A stretch of DNA of 64,000 nt from an uncultured Eggerthellaceae bacterium (GTDB lineage: Bacteria; Actinomycetota; Coriobacteriia; Coriobacteriales; Eggerthellaceae): assembly GCA_934670115.1 (NCBI GenBank), contig CAKUOV010000008.1, positions 1 to 64,000 on the forward strand. The letters run 5' to 3'. The position numbers were made by a program, and so were the translations under genes. Under the pieces are notes generated by a model. It ran no database searches. It had not been told where the DNA came from and was given only the letters and a program-made list of their open reading frames with translations. Below are positions 18,177-27,018 of this stretch, one piece after another. How positions within the stretch are numbered: position 1 is the first letter of the stretch; each line of letters begins with the position of its first letter.

Positions 18177-20828
18177 ATGAAAACCGCTGATAAGACAGTC
18201 GTGCAGAACATGTCTCTGTGCTCTTTCGGCAACGGTGCAAACATCACCGCCATTGACGCAATGGACGGCAGGGTCGTTCGTATGCGCCCTGTGCATTTCG
18301 ATGATTACTACACCAAAGAAGATCTGAACTATTGGACGATTGAGGCTAAAGGCCACACGTTTGAGCCTTTGATGAAGTCCTTGAATTCGCCCTTCTCTTA
18401 TCTGTACAAGTCTCGTACGTATTCGCCGAACCGCATTCCTTTCCCGCTGAAGCGCGTGGACTGGGATCCTAAGGGCGAGCGTCACCCTGAAAACCGTGGC
18501 AAGAGCAAGTTCGAGCGCATCAGCTGGGACGAAGCCACCGACATCATTGCTGCCGAGATCGTGCGCATTGATGAGACCTACGGCCGCAACTCCATTTTCG
18601 CTCAGGCCGATGGCCATGGCGAGACTGGCTCTTTGCATGGCCCCCATGGCTGCATGGCAAACTTGCTGGATATGACCGGTGGTCTTACCATGCAGGCTCG
18701 CCAGCCTGACTCGTGGGAAGGTTGGTACTGGGGTGCAAAGCACGCTTGGGGCCAGGAGCCTTTGGGCCAGAACACCCACCAGCACAACCTGTTCAAGGAT
18801 ATCTCCGAAAATTCCGATGCCGTTCTGTTCTGGGGTTGCGACCCTGAGACCACGCCGTGGGGCTGGTCGGGCCAGCAGGCAAGCCGTCTGTGCTTCTGGT
18901 TCACCGAACTGGGCATCAAGCAGATTCATATTTCTCCTGATGTGAACTACGCAAACGCTGTTCACTCCGATATGTGGATTCCTATCCTCCCGAACACCGA
19001 CGCTGCACTGCAGCTGGCTATTGCTTACGTGTGGATGACCGAAGGCACTTACGAGGTCGACTACATTGAGACCCACACCACCGGCTTTGACTGGTTCCAG
19101 TACTACGTGCTGGGCAACGAAGACGGCGTCCCTAAGACTCCCGAGTGGGCTGAAGAGAAGTGCCACGTGCCCGCATACCGCATTAAGGCGCTGGCCCGTT
19201 ACTGGGCAAAGCATCGCGTTTCCATTGGCCACTGCAACGGCGGTTCCTTCATTCGTTCTGCATACTCCCATGAGCCGGGCCGTCTTGAGGTGTACCTGCT
19301 GGCTATGCAGGGCGTTGGCCGTCCGGGCGTTAACCAGGTCAAATTCATTGAATGGGCACTTATCGGCATGGACTCCTTCAACCCGCTGCCCCCGGGAGAG
19401 TTCCTGCCCGAGGTTCGCGCTTGCTACCATGGCGCTGTTCTGGGCGAGCTGCCCGCATCCTTCATTCCCAAGACGAAGGTTCCGGAATGCATTACCGTTC
19501 AGCCGGGCGAGACGGTTACCTGGTACGGTCACACCACCAGCCGCCATCACCGCACCGACCAGTTCAAGGAATTCCACTTCCCGCAGGAAGGCGATGCCGG
19601 TATCAAGATGATTTGGTCCGACACTCCCTGCTGGTCCACCTGCTGGAACGGCGGCAACAAGTTCCAGGATGCGCTGCGCAACCCCAACTTGGAGTTCTTC
19701 TTGGTTCAGCATCCTTGGTTCGAAAACGACACGCTGTTCGCTGACATCATTCTGCCGGTTTCCACCAAGCTGGAGCTCAACGACTTTGGCGTTGACACCT
19801 ACTCGGGCCAGTTCAACCAGATTATCTGGGAAGAAGCAGCAATCGATCACGTGGGCGAGTCCCTTTCCGACTACGAGTGCGTGTGGGAAGTTGCTAAGAA
19901 GCTGGAGAAGTACGGCGGCATCTACGAAGACTGCGCCGAGAACTACTCGGGCGGCCTGACCGAAGAAGAGTGGATCAAGATCGGTTACGAAGGCTGCGGT
20001 CTTCCCGAAGAGCAGCAGGACCTGGAGCTCATCAAGAAGCAGGGTTACCAGACCATGCCGACCCGCGAGGGCTGGGCAGATGAACCCGCTGGCATGATCG
20101 AGTTCTACGGGGATCCCGAAGCCAACCCGCTGGAAACCCCCACGGGCAAGATCGAGTTCTATTCCATGGGTCTGGCCAACTTCTTCCCCGATGACAAGGA
20201 GCGTCCGATTGTTGCTCACTGGATCGAAGAATCTGAGAGCCATCACGAGCGTATTTCCTGCGACCGCGCAAAGGATTATCCGTTCCTGCTGGTTTCCAAC
20301 CATCCGCGTTGGCGCATCCACGCAAACTACGATGACTGCGTATGGATCCGCGAAGTTGAGACTTGCAAGGTTATTGGCAAGGACGGCTACGCTTACGAGC
20401 CTATTTGGGTTAACCCTGTTGACGCCGAGAAGTACGACATCAAGTCCGGCGACATTATTGCCGTGTACAACGAGCGCGGTACCGTTTTGGGTGGCGCGTA
20501 CGTGACCGAGCGCATTATGCCGGGTGCGGTATATCAGGACCATGGCGCCGAGACTGATCCGATTGTCCCTGGTTACGGCGGAATTGACCGCGGTGGCGCG
20601 AACAACCTGATTGCCCCGAGCAACACCTCTTCCAAGAACGCTGCAGGCGAAGTGACCGGCGGCTACTTGGTTGGCCTGAAGAAGATCGACATCGATGCTC
20701 TGATGGCTGAGTATCCGGAGGCATTCAAGAAGGACCACTACACCGTTGAGTCCGGCACCAACGTTTGGGACGCAATTATGGATGGCGAAAGCCATGAAAT
20801 CAGCAAAGCACTCGAGGGGGTTTGCTAA
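18177..20828 (+). CDS. molybdopterin enzyme of the pyrogallol transhydroxylase/catechol dehydroxylase type, large subunit
   Basis: Protein of 883 residues from the ATG with GTAGGAGGAG upstream. The DMSO-reductase-superfamily fold is clear: RISWDEATDI at 114-123 and the dinucleotide-binding C-terminal domain (PFLLVSNHPRWRIHANYDD, VWVNPVDA-type region). Unlike most members it has no N-terminal Cys cluster (only Cys15), so there is no Fe-S centre in this subunit. QPDSWEGWYWG (177-187) matches the Asp-Ser pair that in Pelobacter transhydroxylase supplies the Mo-ligand serine, and His147 lies near the expected active-site His. There is no Tat signal, so a cytoplasmic enzyme is likely. The downstream Fe-S subunit fits. 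The exact reaction, transhydroxylation or reductive dehydroxylation of polyphenols, is not decidable here. Confidence 0.85.
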   Translation: MKTADKTVVQNMSLCSFGNGANITAIDAMDGRVVRMRPVHFDDYYTKEDLNYWTIEAKGHTFEPLMKSLNSPFSYLYKSRTYSPNRIPFPLKRVDWDPKGERHPENRGKSKFERISWDEATDIIAAEIVRIDETYGRNSIFAQADGHGETGSLHGPHGCMANLLDMTGGLTMQARQPDSWEGWYWGAKHAWGQEPLGQNTHQHNLFKDISENSDAVLFWGCDPETTPWGWSGQQASRLCFWFTELGIKQIHISPDVNYANAVHSDMWIPILPNTDAALQLAIAYVWMTEGTYEVDYIETHTTGFDWFQYYVLGNEDGVPKTPEWAEEKCHVPAYRIKALARYWAKHRVSIGHCNGGSFIRSAYSHEPGRLEVYLLAMQGVGRPGVNQVKFIEWALIGMDSFNPLPPGEFLPEVRACYHGAVLGELPASFIPKTKVPECITVQPGETVTWYGHTTSRHHRTDQFKEFHFPQEGDAGIKMIWSDTPCWSTCWNGGNKFQDALRNPNLEFFLVQHPWFENDTLFADIILPVSTKLELNDFGVDTYSGQFNQIIWEEAAIDHVGESLSDYECVWEVAKKLEKYGGIYEDCAENYSGGLTEEEWIKIGYEGCGLPEEQQDLELIKKQGYQTMPTREGWADEPAGMIEFYGDPEANPLETPTGKIEFYSMGLANFFPDDKERPIVAHWIEESESHHERISCDRAKDYPFLLVSNHPRWRIHANYDDCVWIREVETCKVIGKDGYAYEPIWVNPVDAEKYDIKSGDIIAVYNERGTVLGGAYVTERIMPGAVYQDHGAETDPIVPGYGGIDRGGANNLIAPSNTSSKNAAGEVTGGYLVGLKKIDIDALMAEYPEAFKKDHYTVESGTNVWDAIMDGESHEISKALEGVC

Positions 20829-20830
20829 TC

Positions 20831-21610
20831 ATGAAGAAGTTTCTGTTTGACGCCAGCCTGTGCAATGGCTGCTATGGCTGCCAGTTCATCTGCAAAGATG
20901 AGCATTGCGGCAACGACTGGTCTCCTTATGCTGCTAAGCAGCCCGTTTCTGGTCAGTTCTGGTGCAAGCTTGAGCAAGAAGATCGCGGCAAAGTGCCCGA
21001 GGTCAAGATCAACTACAAGCCGGTTATGGGCGCTCAGAACGAGAAGATCCGCGAGTACGCTCCTGAAGTGCTTATGGAGCGCGAAGACGGTCTGATTGTT
21101 CTTGACACCGAGAAGGCAAAGGGCCGCAAGGACATTGCCGAGAAGTTCGAGGGCGTGTACTGGAACGAAGAGCTCCAGCTTCCCCAGGGTTGCACGGGCT
21201 GCGCTCACTTGCTGGACGACGGCTGGACTGTTCCGCGTTGCGTTGACATTTGCGCAACGGGCGCTTTGACCTTCGTTGACGAGGAAGAGATTCCTGCAAA
21301 CGCCGAGCCGTCTTGCGAAGGTTCTCACGTGTACTACATGAACTACCCCAAGCGCTGGGTGTACGGCTGCTTCGTTGATCGCCAGAAGAACGAAGTGCTC
21401 ATTGGCGCCGATGCCAAGCTGATCGATGCTTCTGGTGCAGAAGTTGCTGCTCTGAAGACCGACGACTTCGGCGAGTTCCGCTTCAAGGAGCTGGGCAACG
21501 AGGCATACAAGGTTGTTCTTTCCGCTGAAGGATACCAGGAAGAGACCTTGGTTGCCGATACGTCTGAAGAAGACGTTGTGTTGGGCGATATCTTCGCAAC
21601 GGTTGCATAA
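20831..21610 (+). CDS. Fe-S electron-transfer subunit with transthyretin-like C-terminal domain
   Basis: Protein of 259 residues starting at the ATG two bases after the large-subunit stop. The N-terminal part carries ferredoxin motifs: C11, C14, C17, C21 and C26, then C121, C124, C137, C141 and C180, enough for about three clusters as in the NrfC/PhsB family. Residues 185-259 form a separate beta-rich domain (VLIGADAKLIDASGAEV... with an EGYQEET segment) like the carboxypeptidase-regulatory or transthyretin fold. This domain order is that of the transhydroxylase beta subunit, which supports the assignment of the large subunit. Confidence 0.87.
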   Translation: MKKFLFDASLCNGCYGCQFICKDEHCGNDWSPYAAKQPVSGQFWCKLEQEDRGKVPEVKINYKPVMGAQNEKIREYAPEVLMEREDGLIVLDTEKAKGRKDIAEKFEGVYWNEELQLPQGCTGCAHLLDDGWTVPRCVDICATGALTFVDEEEIPANAEPSCEGSHVYYMNYPKRWVYGCFVDRQKNEVLIGADAKLIDASGAEVAALKTDDFGEFRFKELGNEAYKVVLSAEGYQEETLVADTSEEDVVLGDIFATVA

Positions 21611-21645
21611 AGCAGCGTTACGTAGAGTAGCTATATAAAAGGGGA

Positions 21646-21670
21646 GGGCCTTGCCAGGCCGGCAAGGCCC
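21646..21670 (+). promoter_or_regulatory. perfect 10-bp hairpin between Fe-S subunit and transporter
   Basis: GGGCCTTGCC and GGCAAGGCCC pair across a five-base loop. No T-run follows, so simple termination is unlikely. It may protect the 3' end of the upstream message or lower read-through into the transporter genes. Confidence 0.6.
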
Positions 21671-21696
21671 ACTGACTGCTCATTTTAGGAGGAAAA

Positions 21697-23115
21697 ATGG
21701 CATCTGATGCTAAAGGCAATAAGACCACGATGAAATACATCTGGATTATTGTCGCACTCGTTTTGGTCTTGATTGGCCAGTTCGGACCCCTGTGGTCGCC
21801 CGAGTTGAGCCGCGAAGGCCAAACCGCAATCATGGTTTTGCTGGCCGCCGTGGTTATGTGGGCCACTGAAGCGCTTCCGCTTCCTATCACGTCATTGGTG
21901 ATGGTGGGCGCGTGCGGTTTCTTGGGAATTGCGAAGTACAACGACATTTGGGCTGCAACATTCAGCAGCGCTCTGTGGATGTTCATTGGTATCTTCGGCT
22001 TCACCACGTTCTTGAGCGCTTCCACGTTCCCCAAGCGCATGATTGCCCAGATCATCAAGATTACGAAGGGTAACACGAACCTGATTATCTTGGGCTTTAT
22101 GATTGTTTCCGCTATCATTTCTGTTTGCATGTCCAACATTGCTCTGACCGCAATCATGATGGCCTTTGCAATCACGCTGCTTGACGCGCAGGGCGCTGTT
22201 CCGGGCGAATCTAACCTGGGCCGCTGCATTTCTATGGCAATCCCGTTTGCTGTTATGTTCGGTGGCTGCCTGCTTCCTTCCGGCACCCCCATCAACGTTG
22301 TTGTTTTGGGCCTGATGGAGTCCACCGTTGGCATGACCATCACGTTTGCCGAGTGGTTCGGCTACACCATTATTCCTGTAGTGATTTCTTTGGTTCTGAC
22401 CTGGATTGCTTTGATCAAGGTTTACAAACCCGAGCCGCTTTCTCAGGAAGCAATTGACACGTTCCTGGCAGACGTTGACTCCATGCCTGCTATGGAGTTC
22501 AAAGAGAAGTTCAACATTGGCGTTATCCTGGTTGCTATTGTTCTGTGGATCTTGAGCTCTTGGCTGCCTGTCTTGAACACCACGTTTGTTGCTTTGATGG
22601 CTTTGGGCTTCCTGTTCCTGCCGGGCACTTCCATGATCACCATGAAGGAATACCGCGAGGAAAGCCCCTGGGAGATTCTGCTTATGATGGCTTCCATCAA
22701 CGGCATTGTAAAGGCAATGTCTGTCTCCGGCGCTGTTGCTTGGATTGTTGACATCCTGCTGTCCGTAACGGCTGACATGAGCTTCCTGGTTCTGTTCCTT
22801 ATCATCTCCGTGGCTCTGGCTATCATCCACAACTTCTTCCCCTCTGGCCCTGGTCTGGCAGCGCTGGTATGCGCCCCGGTATTTGGCCTGGTCGGTGCCG
22901 TAGGTGGCAACTTCACCGCAACGGCTTTGATGCTGGCTTTGTGGTGCGCACTGTGCTTCCTGGTTCCGCTGGACTCGGTGTTGCTGGTTTCTTACTCGCG
23001 CGGGTATTACAAGTTTGGCGAAATGTTCAAGGGCGGCTTGCCTACCACGATTATTACGTTTGTTGTGTTCTCGGTATGCTTGCTGGTTATTCCGCCGATG
23101 ATGGGTGCGCTCTAA
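21697..23115 (+). CDS. SLC13/DASS family anion transporter (first copy)
   Basis: Membrane protein of 472 residues with about 12 hydrophobic segments. It belongs to the divalent anion:sodium symporter family: WATEALPLPITSL near residue 50, SNIALTAIMM and the GTPINVVVLGL motif in the two repeat halves, and NFFPSGPGLAAL towards the C-terminus. Members import sulfate, di- or tricarboxylates and related acids. Its place 86 bp after the Fe-S subunit suggests uptake of the enzyme's acidic aromatic substrate or exchange with its product (inference). TAGGAGGAAAA precedes the ATG. Confidence 0.88.
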   Translation: MASDAKGNKTTMKYIWIIVALVLVLIGQFGPLWSPELSREGQTAIMVLLAAVVMWATEALPLPITSLVMVGACGFLGIAKYNDIWAATFSSALWMFIGIFGFTTFLSASTFPKRMIAQIIKITKGNTNLIILGFMIVSAIISVCMSNIALTAIMMAFAITLLDAQGAVPGESNLGRCISMAIPFAVMFGGCLLPSGTPINVVVLGLMESTVGMTITFAEWFGYTIIPVVISLVLTWIALIKVYKPEPLSQEAIDTFLADVDSMPAMEFKEKFNIGVILVAIVLWILSSWLPVLNTTFVALMALGFLFLPGTSMITMKEYREESPWEILLMMASINGIVKAMSVSGAVAWIVDILLSVTADMSFLVLFLIISVALAIIHNFFPSGPGLAALVCAPVFGLVGAVGGNFTATALMLALWCALCFLVPLDSVLLVSYSRGYYKFGEMFKGGLPTTIITFVVFSVCLLVIPPMMGAL

Positions 23116-23151
23116 GAGCGTCGCAGGGGTAATGCGTTAATTACTCGATGC

Positions 23152-23180
23152 AAGGGGGAGGGCATTTTGCCTTCCCCCTT
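23152..23180 (+). terminator. hairpin between the two SLC13 genes
   Basis: AAGGGGGAGGGCA and TGCCTTCCCCCTT pair across a short loop, without a clear T-run. The rest of the 285-bp gap shows no gene. The second transporter may thus have its own promoter. Confidence 0.55.
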
Positions 23181-23400
23181 CCCGTAAAGGGCTTTTTGCG
23201 GGCTTTTGCGGAAACTGCTGCGGTTGCGCAAATGGTTTGCAAATATGCTGCGTGATAAGCCTTTATTCTTGAAAAACACTTATTGAAAATGACCAACGAT
23301 ATGGCATAATGCTGCGAATTGGTCATAGCTCTCAGGGCGTAGAAAAAGGAATTCTGCGTACCCCAAACGACACTCAAGACTATCCAAAAGGGGAGGATAC

Positions 23401-24825
23401 ATGTCGGAGCTTATGAAGCCCGTTTCGTTCAGACCGCGAAACGTGGTTGTTCTTGTTGTTGCTGCGTTGCTTATTGCGGCAGCAGCGCTTGCCCCCGAAA
23501 CGGCGGGTTTGGCCTATGAAGGCCGCATGGTCATGACTATTCTGGTGGCGGGCGTTTTGCTCTGGGTCACCGAAGCGCTTCCTTTGGCAGCAACGGCGCT
23601 GCTCATTTTAGTGATGATGCCTATCATGGGCGTTTGCACGTTCAACGACGCGTACGCCAATTCCATTGGATCGACCGTCTTCTTCCTTATGGGCACGTTT
23701 GCGTTCACGGTTGCCCTTGATGCCACCACGATTCCCACGCGCGTGTGCGGACTGGTGCTGCGCTGGGCGGGCAATGATAGCCGCAAAGTTATTTTGGGTT
23801 TCATGTGCGCATGCGCATTATTGTCCCTGGTCATGAGCGATGTTGCCGCGTGCGGCGTGTTCATTTCCGTGGGTAAGCGCTTGCTGGAGCTCAACGGAAC
23901 GGAACGCGGAACATCGCGTTTAGGCGCGGCTATGATGATTGCTATTCCGTATGCGTCGTATGCCGGCGGCATGGCGTGCATGGCGGGCAACGGCTGCAAC
24001 GTGTTAACGGTCAGCTTGTTCTCCAGCCTGTTCGGCGTGGAGATGAGCTTCGTTGAGTGGATGATGATCGGCGCACCGTTTGCGATTGTTCTTCTGATTG
24101 CCAGCTGGCTTTTCTTGTGCGCGTGGTTCAAACCTGAGCCTATTTCGCAACATGCGGTGGATGAAACCATGCGCGAAGTTTCGGATCTGCCAAAGATGCA
24201 GCCGTGCGAATGGAAGACGGTGGGCGTTATTGCCGCTGCGCTGATCTTCTGGATTGCAAGCTCGTGGCTCACATTTTTGAACACGGCGGAAATTGCCATT
24301 GTGGCTATGGTGCTTTTGAGCATTCCCGGCTGGAATCCGCTTGACTTCAAGAGCCTGCTCAAGCGCATGAACTGGGATATCATCTTGCTTATCATGTGCG
24401 TTATTTCCGCAGGTCATTTCGTGGTAACCACGGGTGCGGGCAACTGGATTGTGGAAACTATTATGGCTGTCACGCCGGATTTCATGAAAGTGCCGCTGAT
24501 CTTGATGCTGGTGGCATCGCTTATTGGCGCCATTATGCATAACGTGGTTCCCGTTGGTCCGGCGGTTGCAGGTATTCTGGCGTTCCCTTTGGGAACTATT
24601 GCTATGGACTTCGGCATTCCTATGTATGCCATGCTCATGGTGGTGGCATGGGAAGCGTCCGTGAGCTACATTCTGCCGCTTGACTGCGTGCCGGTGCTTA
24701 CGTATTCCACGGGCTATTACACCATGGGGCAATACGCGAAGGCGGGCATTATCCCTACGTTGTTCCTGGTTGTTCTGACGTCGGTGTGCTTGCCGCTTAT
24801 CTGCGGGCTGTACGGGTTTGTGTAA
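23401..24825 (+). CDS. SLC13/DASS family anion transporter (second copy)
   Basis: Membrane protein of 474 residues with the same layout as the gene at 21697 but clearly diverged in sequence. WVTEALPLAATAL, SDVAACGVFISVGKR, MAGNGCNVLTV and HNVVPVGPAVAGIL mark the corresponding signatures. The GTPIN motif of the first copy is replaced by GNGCN, so the ion or substrate site may differ. GGGGAGG precedes the ATG. Two paralogues behind one enzyme could serve import of substrate and export of product. It ends the locus with a strong terminator. Confidence 0.87.
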   Translation: MSELMKPVSFRPRNVVVLVVAALLIAAAALAPETAGLAYEGRMVMTILVAGVLLWVTEALPLAATALLILVMMPIMGVCTFNDAYANSIGSTVFFLMGTFAFTVALDATTIPTRVCGLVLRWAGNDSRKVILGFMCACALLSLVMSDVAACGVFISVGKRLLELNGTERGTSRLGAAMMIAIPYASYAGGMACMAGNGCNVLTVSLFSSLFGVEMSFVEWMMIGAPFAIVLLIASWLFLCAWFKPEPISQHAVDETMREVSDLPKMQPCEWKTVGVIAAALIFWIASSWLTFLNTAEIAIVAMVLLSIPGWNPLDFKSLLKRMNWDIILLIMCVISAGHFVVTTGAGNWIVETIMAVTPDFMKVPLILMLVASLIGAIMHNVVPVGPAVAGILAFPLGTIAMDFGIPMYAMLMVVAWEASVSYILPLDCVPVLTYSTGYYTMGQYAKAGIIPTLFLVVLTSVCLPLICGLYGFV

Positions 24826-24837
24826 GGATTGAATTAT

Positions 24838-24870
24838 GGGGCGCTTGGCCAGCTGGTCAAGCGCCTTTTT
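24838..24870 (+). terminator. rho-independent terminator closing the molybdoenzyme locus
   Basis: GGGCGCTTGGCCA and TGGTCAAGCGCC form a long stem, followed by TTTTT. Confidence 0.85.
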
Positions 24871-24917
24871 GCATTTGCGTGCTGGGCTTTGCGGCGCTGT
24901 TGTGACGGTGGTCGTTC

Positions 24918-25033
24918 GCGCGGCGGCACAAGGCGTTCACCTCACGACTTCGCCTGGATAATGCTTCTTCTTGGCCGGGATTCGTTCAACTTATCCAGGC
25001 TCAGCAGTCCGGCTCAGCCTTGTGCCGCCGCGC
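24918..25033 (-). repeat. dispersed hairpin element, copy A
   Basis: Core reads on the minus strand. Perfect 17-bp outer arms (24918-24934 and 25017-25033, based on GCGGCGGCACAAGG) enclose the shared core: GAGCC, GGATAAGTT, AAGAAGCATTATCC and GTCGTGAGGTG. The inner stem is CCTGGATAA/TTATCCAGG. It lies between two convergent genes. Confidence 0.85.
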
Positions 25034-25067
25034 TGGTATGTCTCACGGTGCGTGGCTTGGTCCGCCG

Positions 25068-25589
25068 CTATTGCGCACGGCGCTCCATAATGAAATCGTC
25101 CATGATAAAGCCGTGGCCAATATCAGTTTCTACGGCGTCGATGGTTTCGAACCCTTTGCCTTGATAGGCGCGAATGCCTAGCTCATTGTGCTTGTTTACG
25201 GTAAGATACATTGCAGAAAACCCGCGCTTTAGGCACAGGTCGTTGTAGAACGCAATAATGTCGCTGGCGAAATGCTTGCCGCGCTCTTGTGCAAGTAGGT
25301 AGATTTTCGAGATGAAGAAGCGGTTCGTTTCGGGTTCGTTGTGCCCGCCCGTAAAGCCCACGACGCGCTCGGTGGCTTCGCCTTTATCCGCCACTACAAA
25401 CCAGTATTCGTAATGGTGTTCCGCCATATCACGCGCGATGGGTTCGTAGGATTGGAAGCGCTCGATCATGTAAGTTGTTTGCTCTTGCCCGATGATTGCC
25501 GGCCAATATTCATTCCAAATGGCGGTTGCCATGTTTGCCAGCTGGTGTGTTTGCTCATCGGTTTCAACGGGTGCGAAATACGTGGTCAT
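25068..25589 (-). CDS. GNAT family N-acetyltransferase
   Basis: Protein of 173 residues with the GNAT fold: central strand FISKIYLLAQERGKHFASDI including the acetyl-CoA loop (Q/RxxGxG/A as QERGKHF), and the final VNKHNELGIRAYQGKGFE. The N-terminal half (IWNEYWPAIIGQEQTTYMIE) is typical of uncharacterised acetyltransferases from Gram-positive gut bacteria. The substrate is unknown. It is a single gene, convergent with the SLC13 locus. Confidence 0.85.
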   Translation of the reverse strand: MTTYFAPVETDEQTHQLANMATAIWNEYWPAIIGQEQTTYMIERFQSYEPIARDMAEHHYEYWFVVADKGEATERVVGFTGGHNEPETNRFFISKIYLLAQERGKHFASDIIAFYNDLCLKRGFSAMYLTVNKHNELGIRAYQGKGFETIDAVETDIGHGFIMDDFIMERRAQ

Positions 25590-25818
25590 GGGTGGGCCCT
25601 TCTTCTTTTGTAGGGGGATTTCCGCAGTTATACCACATGAAGGCGTGGTGATGTTTGCAAGTTTGTAACAGCTGGTCGTGCGGATGCTCGTTTCGGGGAG
25701 CGCTTCTGCTGCGTGTTATTCTTGCAGGGGAATCGCTCTTGCCGATTATAGTTGATTGTAACCGGCGGCGGCTGTGGTACCCTGTTCGCGTAGTGGTTTT
25801 CCGAGGAAAGGAACTCGT

Positions 25819-26139
25819 ATGCGTCAGGGAAGCGCGCCGAATTTTTGTCCGCCCATCGAAGAGGGTATGGTCTATACCTTTGAGGATGAAAAAGGCGATT
25901 TAGTCGATCTGGAGTTTCTTGGATTGATTCTGCACGGTGGGCGCCGTTACGGTTTCTTTTTCCCGGTAAGCGACGATGAGCCCGTGGGTTCGTCGGGCGA
26001 GCTGGTCATTATGGAAGTGACCGCGGTTGATGAAGAAGATCAGCCGGAAGCATTCGAATTTGTTGACGACGAGGGCATTGCTCAGGAGGTTTACGAGGAC
26101 TTCCGCCAGGCTACCCAAGCGCTGTACGACTTCGAATAA
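25819..26139 (+). CDS. DUF1292-like small acidic protein
   Basis: Protein of 106 residues. The ATG follows GAAAGGAA; longer in-frame starts lack a site. An acidic beta-rich sequence (YTFEDEKGDLVDLEFLGLI, then YGFFFPVSDDE, then VDDEGIAQEVYEDF) matches the DUF1292 pattern found in Firmicutes and Coriobacteria beside ruvX or in isolation. No function is known. The 29-bp palindrome described below follows its stop. Confidence 0.75.
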   Translation: MRQGSAPNFCPPIEEGMVYTFEDEKGDLVDLEFLGLILHGGRRYGFFFPVSDDEPVGSSGELVIMEVTAVDEEDQPEAFEFVDDEGIAQEVYEDFRQATQALYDFE

Positions 26140-26158
26140 TCCCGCTCCTACCCGCGTT

Positions 26159-26187
26159 GTTGACAAATTACCCCACCTTTTGTCAAC
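26159..26187. repeat. 29-bp palindrome with fixed loop, copy 1
   Basis: GTTGACAAA and TTTTGTCAAC enclose the loop TTACCCCACC. It sits in the 66-bp gap between two convergent genes (DUF1292 and ecfT). Identical to copy 3, one base shorter in copy 2. Confidence 0.8.
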
Positions 26188-26205
26188 ATTTTCGTCACTA
26201 TTCAC

Positions 26206-27018
26206 CTACCATCCCATAACTTTGCAAACAATGGCGGCTGCGAGAAGCAGCAGCGTTATGGCGCTGGCAACGGCGTCGCGTGCATGGAATGCGTGCTCGT
26301 GCAGGTGAGTGCGCCCTACGCCGCCGTGGTAGCAGCGAGCATCCATTCCCGCTGCCAGCGTGTCGGCATGGCGAAAAACGCTGGCGAACAGTGGCACGAA
26401 CAGCGCACTGAAGGCGTGAGCGCGCTCTTTCAGCGAGCCTTCCGAAAACGAAGCGCCCCTGCTTATCTGGGAGTTGCGCGTACTCACGAATTCGGTGGCG
26501 AACTGCGGCAAAAAGCGCAGTGCGATGCCGGCAATCATGGCAAGCTCATGGGCGGGCAGTCCGAAGCGTGCGAAAGGTGCCAGCATGCTTTCGAAGGCAT
26601 CCGTGATGTCAAGTGCGGTGGTGGTCATGGTGACCAAACACGCGCCAAACAGCAAGATGGTCAAACGAAACGACATGAGAATTGCCTGGTACAGGCCGTT
26701 TTCGGTGATGGCAATCGGTCCTGCGCTCCAAAGTGTGGCGCCGCCTTGCACGAAAAACAGGTTCGCGATAGCAGTGAAAACAACAATGATCAAAAGCGGT
26801 CCCACGCAGGTAAAAGCCGTGCGCGCGGAAATGCGGGCGGCACAATACGTAGCTATCACGAATGCGGCGCACAAGACAACGGCAACCGGCGTGGTTGTAA
26901 TGACGTTTGCGGCAATGAACACCAGCAGCAGCGTAAGCTTGCAGCGCGCATCCAGGGCGTGCACTATGCTGGCTCCGGGAACGTAGCGTCCGAATATCAG
27001 GGCGGTAGGGGAACTCAT
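26206..27018 (-). CDS. ecfT: ECF transporter transmembrane subunit EcfT
   Basis: Membrane protein of 270 residues that couples the ATPases to the substrate-binding S component. Hydrophobic segments lie at about 25-75, 90-125 and 245-265. The coupling-helix region has the expected Ala-Arg-Gly-like motif (NSQISRGASFSEG, and MDARCYHGGVGRT for the second A-R-G site). The ATG overlaps the ecfA2 stop by four bases. It is the last gene of the riboswitch-controlled operon. Confidence 0.9.
   Translation of the reverse strand: MSSPTALIFGRYVPGASIVHALDARCKLTLLLVFIAANVITTTPVAVVLCAAFVIATYCAARISARTAFTCVGPLLIIVVFTAIANLFFVQGGATLWSAGPIAITENGLYQAILMSFRLTILLFGACLVTMTTTALDITDAFESMLAPFARFGLPAHELAMIAGIALRFLPQFATEFVSTRNSQISRGASFSEGSLKERAHAFSALFVPLFASVFRHADTLAAGMDARCYHGGVGRTHLHEHAFHARDAVASAITLLLLAAAIVCKVMGW

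Noticed and set aside
17904..20795. Very long minus-strand open frame continuing upstream of lysR (about 960 codons)
   Set aside because: It is antisense to the molybdoenzyme gene over its whole length, has no domain pattern, and reflects third-position codon bias. Only the lysR part with its GTG and ribosome site is real.
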